Below, piece by piece: positions 7,109 through 9,141 of a stretch of 9,141 bases of DNA (within the stretch, counting starts at the first letter, position 1; each line of letters opens with the position of its first letter). The stretch covers positions 1 through 9,141 of the forward strand of contig SYIB01000017.1 of NCBI GenBank assembly GCA_005798965.1, written 5' to 3'. The position numbers were made by a program, and so were the translations under genes. The notes beneath the pieces were generated by a model. The model saw only the letters and a list, made by a program, of their open reading frames with translations. It was not told where the DNA came from and did not search any database. The DNA comes from Planctomycetia bacterium. GTDB lineage: Bacteria; Planctomycetota; Phycisphaerae; Phycisphaerales; SM1A02.

Positions 7109-7152
7109 GCGAGGCTTTGGAGGATTCCCCCACGAACCTGGGCGCGCACGGC

Positions 7153-7170
7153 GGCGCTCGGCGCAGCGCC
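7153..7170. repeat. Short inverted repeat upstream of the beta-helix gene
   Basis: GGCGCT and AGCGCC are separated by 6 nt, giving a perfect 6-bp stem in the 151-bp stretch between the tRNA terminator and the beta-helix gene. It could be chance in GC-rich DNA or a regulator site. Nothing else gene-like was seen in this stretch. Confidence 0.2.
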
Positions 7171-7198
7171 AGCTGCACCAGCCGTTGCGGCAAGTCAT

Positions 7199-7232
7199 GA
7201 AACGAAGCAGCCCCGGCGGATGCCGGGGCTGC
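7199..7232 (-). terminator. Intrinsic terminator after tRNA-Glu
   Basis: GCAGCCCCGGC and its exact complement GCCGGGGCTGC form an 11-bp perfect stem around a 4-nt loop (7207-7232). Read leftward, the stem begins 8 nt after the tRNA 3' end and is followed by a T-rich run (TTCGTTTC). This is a standard rho-independent terminator for the tRNA transcript, and it separates it from the beta-helix gene. Confidence 0.85.
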
Positions 7233-7240
7233 AAGGTGAA

Positions 7241-7315
7241 TGACCCCAAGGGGATTTGAACCCCTGTCCTCTCCGTGAAAGGGAGATGTCCTAGACCGGG
7301 CTAGACGATGGGGCC
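7241..7315 (-). tRNA. tRNA-Glu (anticodon UUC)
   Basis: The minus strand folds as a full cloverleaf. The acceptor stem pairs GGCCCCA with TGGGGTC (one G-T pair). The D-arm is GTC...GAC. The anticodon stem is TCTCC/GGAGA with loop CTTTCAC, giving anticodon TTC at 7279-7277. The T-arm is AGGGG-TTCAAAT-CCCCT. It closely resembles bacterial tRNA-Glu, including the CCCTTTCACGG-like anticodon region. The interval includes the discriminator base A; the 3' CCA is not encoded and must be added after transcription. It is a single-gene unit with a TATAGT -10 box upstream and a strong hairpin terminator downstream. Confidence 0.97.
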
Positions 7316-7334
7316 AGTCGGTGGACGGGGAAAG

Positions 7335-7340
7335 ACTATA
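7335..7340 (-). promoter_or_regulatory. -10 box (TATAGT) of the tRNA-Glu promoter
   Basis: TATAGT, a near-consensus -10 hexamer, lies on the minus strand 19 nt before the mature tRNA 5' end, which predicts a short 5' leader of about 13 nt removed by RNase P. No good -35 match was seen 15-18 bp further upstream. Confidence 0.55.
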
Positions 7341-7401
7341 GCGACTTTCGCCCGCCGTGGCGAGGAGTTCCGTCGCACACCCCACTGCCTTCCGACCCCG
7401 G

Positions 7402-7407
7402 TAGCCT
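7402..7407 (+). promoter_or_regulatory. Putative -10 box (TAGCCT) before the phosphorylase-NadD gene
   Basis: TAGCCT ends 7 nt before the GTG start at 7415, and no Shine-Dalgarno sequence lies between. The -35 region is not recognisable. The spacing equals that of the well-supported promoter before the propeller gene, so a leaderless transcript beginning at the GTG is proposed. It lies in the 99-bp region shared with the divergent tRNA-Glu. Confidence 0.4.
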
Positions 7408-7414
7408 CGTCCAC

Positions 7415-8776
7415 GTGCCGCCCGAGAACCTGCCGACGTTTCACCCCGGTCGCGCCGGGTCGTCCGTCATCGTTTGTCCCATGCAGGTCGAGCGCAAGGC
7501 GGCGGAAGGTTGTGGACGCCCGGTCCCGGTCATCCAATGCGGCATCGGTCGCGATGCGATCGATCGCGCGTTCGTTCGCATCGATGCCCTGCCGGAGCGT
7601 CCGCGACACGCCGTGCTCTTCGGCATCGCTGGCGGCCTGCGCGAACCCTGTGATCGCGAGACGGCGTGGGTGATCGACCGGGTGGTCGATGCCACGACCG
7701 GCGCGACGACGAACTCTCCCACTGCCCGGCTTGCGCCACCGAAGTCGACCGCTGCCGTCGGGCATGCCGACACGATCGTCGCTTCACCAGCCGATCGCAT
7801 GGCGTTCGCTGCACGAACCGACGCGAGCCTCGTCGACATGGAGTGCTGGGCCTTCGCGCAGGAAGCCATCAAGCGCGGCATGGCGTGGACCATCGTGCGC
7901 GGCGTCAGCGACGGGCCGCTCGATGACATGCCAATCGAGGTGCTCGACCTTGTCGATGCGGACGGGAATCCCAAGATCGCCGCCGCAGCGGCCGCCGTGC
8001 TGAAGTCGCCCAGCCTGGGCGTGAGGCTCATGACCCTGCAGGCGCGCAGTGCGCGCGCGCTCGCCCGTGCGCAGGCCTTGCTGACGCACATGCTCGATGC
8101 GGTCGATGGCTCGCCCGTGGCGTGCAGCGCAGAGCATCCGGCTCTCATCATGGGCGGAACGTTCGACCCCCCGCACCGCCGCCATCTGGGCATGCTGATT
8201 GAGGCATGCCACGCGCTCTCGGCATCGAGCGCGATCATCGTGCCCGCGGCGGCGAATCCGCTCAAGGATGCGCACGCCGCGCCGCCGGCGGTGCGCTGGG
8301 AGATGCTCCAGGCCGCGCTTCTCGATACCGGCATGCCGCGCACCAGCGCCGCCATCATGGCGAGTGGATGCGAACTCGAGCGCGGGGGCTCCAGTTACAC
8401 GATCGACACGCTGCGCACGCTGCTTCCGCTGATCCCTGGCAGCGCTGAGCACGGACCACGCGCGGTACGGCTGCTCATCGGGTCCGATGCGCTGATGCAG
8501 CTTGACCGCTGGCGGGACTGGCGTGCGATCTTGGACCTCGCACGACCTGCCGTGGTCATCCGGCCGCCCCACACGCCCGAGGAGGTCCGTGCATGGCTCT
8601 CGGAGTTCTCCGAGCGCTACGCGCTGGGCGACACGACCGACTGGTTGCTGCCCGTGGCCCCCGTCGACCTGAGCTCAACCGGCCTGCGTGCAGCGCTCGG
8701 CCGGGGTGAGACGCCCGATGGGATTCTCCCCTCCGTGGCCGCGATCGCGCAGCAACATCGCCTCTATCGCTCGTGA
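7415..8776 (+). CDS. nadD: Nucleoside phosphorylase-like domain fused to nicotinate-nucleotide adenylyltransferase (NadD)
   Basis: One uninterrupted 453-residue frame encodes two enzymes. Residues 13-228 resemble the PNP/UDP phosphorylase family, closest by eye to the hopanoid-associated phosphorylase HpnG and MTA/SAH nucleosidases. Key parts are VIVCPMQVERKAA with E26 in the position of the family's first active-site glutamate, LFGIAGGL (68-75), VDME (140-143) and RGVSD (162-166), whose E143 and D166 match the nucleoside-binding glutamate and catalytic aspartate. Residues 243-453 are a full-length NadD, which adenylylates nicotinate mononucleotide to deamido-NAD: GGTFDPPHRRH (247-257), SSYTIDTL (326-333), LLIGSDAL (353-360), DRWRDW (364-369) and LSSTGLR (419-425). 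A linker of about 15 residues joins them. The start is GTG at 7415, just before the first beta strand. The first domain's substrate is unknown; nicotinamide riboside or another purine nucleoside is speculation. rimO follows after 32 bp. Confidence 0.9.
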   Translation: MPPENLPTFHPGRAGSSVIVCPMQVERKAAEGCGRPVPVIQCGIGRDAIDRAFVRIDALPERPRHAVLFGIAGGLREPCDRETAWVIDRVVDATTGATTNSPTARLAPPKSTAAVGHADTIVASPADRMAFAARTDASLVDMECWAFAQEAIKRGMAWTIVRGVSDGPLDDMPIEVLDLVDADGNPKIAAAAAAVLKSPSLGVRLMTLQARSARALARAQALLTHMLDAVDGSPVACSAEHPALIMGGTFDPPHRRHLGMLIEACHALSASSAIIVPAAANPLKDAHAAPPAVRWEMLQAALLDTGMPRTSAAIMASGCELERGGSSYTIDTLRTLLPLIPGSAEHGPRAVRLLIGSDALMQLDRWRDWRAILDLARPAVVIRPPHTPEEVRAWLSEFSERYALGDTTDWLLPVAPVDLSSTGLRAALGRGETPDGILPSVAAIAQQHRLYRS

Positions 8777-8793
8777 CGGGCTTGCACTTGACC

Positions 8794-8799
8794 TAGGAT
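8794..8799 (+). promoter_or_regulatory. Putative -10 box (TAGGAT) before rimO
   Basis: TAGGAT ends 9 nt before the rimO ATG. GTGACG at 8773-8778 could be a -35 box with a short 15-bp spacer. The AGGA inside the hexamer could instead be a Shine-Dalgarno sequence 10 nt from the ATG, so the two readings compete. Confidence 0.35.
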
Positions 8800-8808
8800 G
8801 TCGGGCCC

Positions 8809-9141
8809 ATGAGCTCCACCGGCACCGTCTCCCGCGTCAGCTTCGTCAGCCTCGGCTGCCCGAAGAACCTCGTCGACAGCGAGAAGATGCTGGGCCTGCT
8901 GCGCGCCGATGGGCTCGAACTGGTCAACGAGGATGACTCGCCTGATGCCATCGTCGTGAACACCTGCGGCTTCCTCGAGGCCAGCAAGGACGAAAGCCTG
9001 GGCGTGATCAAGGATGCCATCGCGCGCAAGGAGCGCGGCGAGCTGCAGCGCGTGGTCGTGGCCGGCTGCCTTGTGCAGCGCCACCGCGCCAAGATGCTCG
9101 AGTGGGCGCCGGGCATCGATGCCATGATCGGCGTCTTCGAC
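8809..9141 (+). CDS. rimO: Ribosomal protein uS12 methylthiotransferase, N-terminal fragment
   Basis: The first 111 residues are visible and the gene runs off the right edge. They are the UPF0004 (MTTase N-terminal) domain: SLGCPKNLVDSEKMLG (14-29), VVNTCGFLE (49-57) and VVVAGCLVQR (82-91). The three cysteines C17, C53 and C87 bind one [4Fe-4S] cluster in this family. The SLGCPKNLVDSE form of the first motif is typical of RimO rather than MiaB. RimO adds a methylthio group to a conserved aspartate of ribosomal protein S12 using S-adenosylmethionine. The radical-SAM CxxxCxxC motif and the TRAM domain would lie beyond the window. The ATG at 8809 places the first motif at the usual distance from the N-terminus. 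The gene lies 32 bp after nadD in the same direction and may be co-transcribed. Confidence 0.95.
   Translation, partial: MSSTGTVSRVSFVSLGCPKNLVDSEKMLGLLRADGLELVNEDDSPDAIVVNTCGFLEASKDESLGVIKDAIARKERGELQRVVVAGCLVQRHRAKMLEWAPGIDAMIGVFD

Noticed and set aside
7056..7385. N-terminal extension of the beta-helix reading frame by 110 residues
   Set aside because: It would translate through the tRNA-Glu gene and its terminator. The signal peptide begins at the ATG at 7055.
7441..8572. Leftward open frames opposite the phosphorylase-NadD gene
   Set aside because: The plus strand holds all catalytic motifs of both domains; the antisense translations are serine/arginine-rich shadows.
1..9141. CRISPR arrays, insertion sequences, toxin-antitoxin or phage-defence genes
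   Set aside because: No spaced direct repeats, transposase motifs, terminal inverted repeats or small paired genes were found; the only repeats are the dockerin and Asp-box coding repeats and small hairpins.

Overview
The window reads as a piece of a high-GC bacterial chromosome, most likely from a planctomycete and probably the Phycisphaerae. The main clue is that two unrelated exported proteins both end in a double DxNxDGxVDGADLGxLLxxWG dockerin-type tail, a module very common in that group. The lineage is inferred from the protein style; no rRNA is present to confirm it. Seven protein genes and one tRNA are visible, and there are no insertion sequences, phage genes or CRISPR arrays.

Layout, left to right: a leftward parA start (1-176, cut by the window edge); a 138-bp divergent intergenic region with two small inverted repeats and a good promoter; a rightward exported Asp-box beta-propeller protein with a dockerin tail (315-2690); a 29-bp convergent gap; then a leftward group of three closely spaced genes, read in the order beta-helix/dockerin secreted protein (7055-5598), two-domain PlsC + OlsB/GNAT-type acyltransferase resembling OlsF (5572-3845), and aroB, 3-dehydroquinate synthase (3835-2720). 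Upstream of that group lies a leftward tRNA-Glu(UUC) (7315-7241) with its own -10 box and a strong intrinsic terminator. To the right, a rightward gene encodes a nucleoside phosphorylase-like domain fused in one frame to NadD (7415-8776), followed by the start of rimO (8809 to the edge).

Most genes are housekeeping or envelope genes: aromatic amino acid precursor synthesis, NAD synthesis, ribosomal protein S12 modification, chromosome partitioning and membrane lipid synthesis. The two dockerin proteins are probably surface or secreted proteins. Gaps of 25 and 9 bp suggest the leftward trio could be co-transcribed, although their functions do not obviously connect.

Two observations stand out. 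First, the phosphorylase-NadD fusion looks catalytically intact in both halves and may define an undescribed bifunctional nucleotide or NAD salvage enzyme. Second, five of the six complete or 5'-complete genes downstream of parA have a TAnnnT hexamer 6-9 nt before the start codon and no clear Shine-Dalgarno sequence, the pattern expected of leaderless or nearly leaderless transcripts. Only parA has an obvious Shine-Dalgarno sequence.
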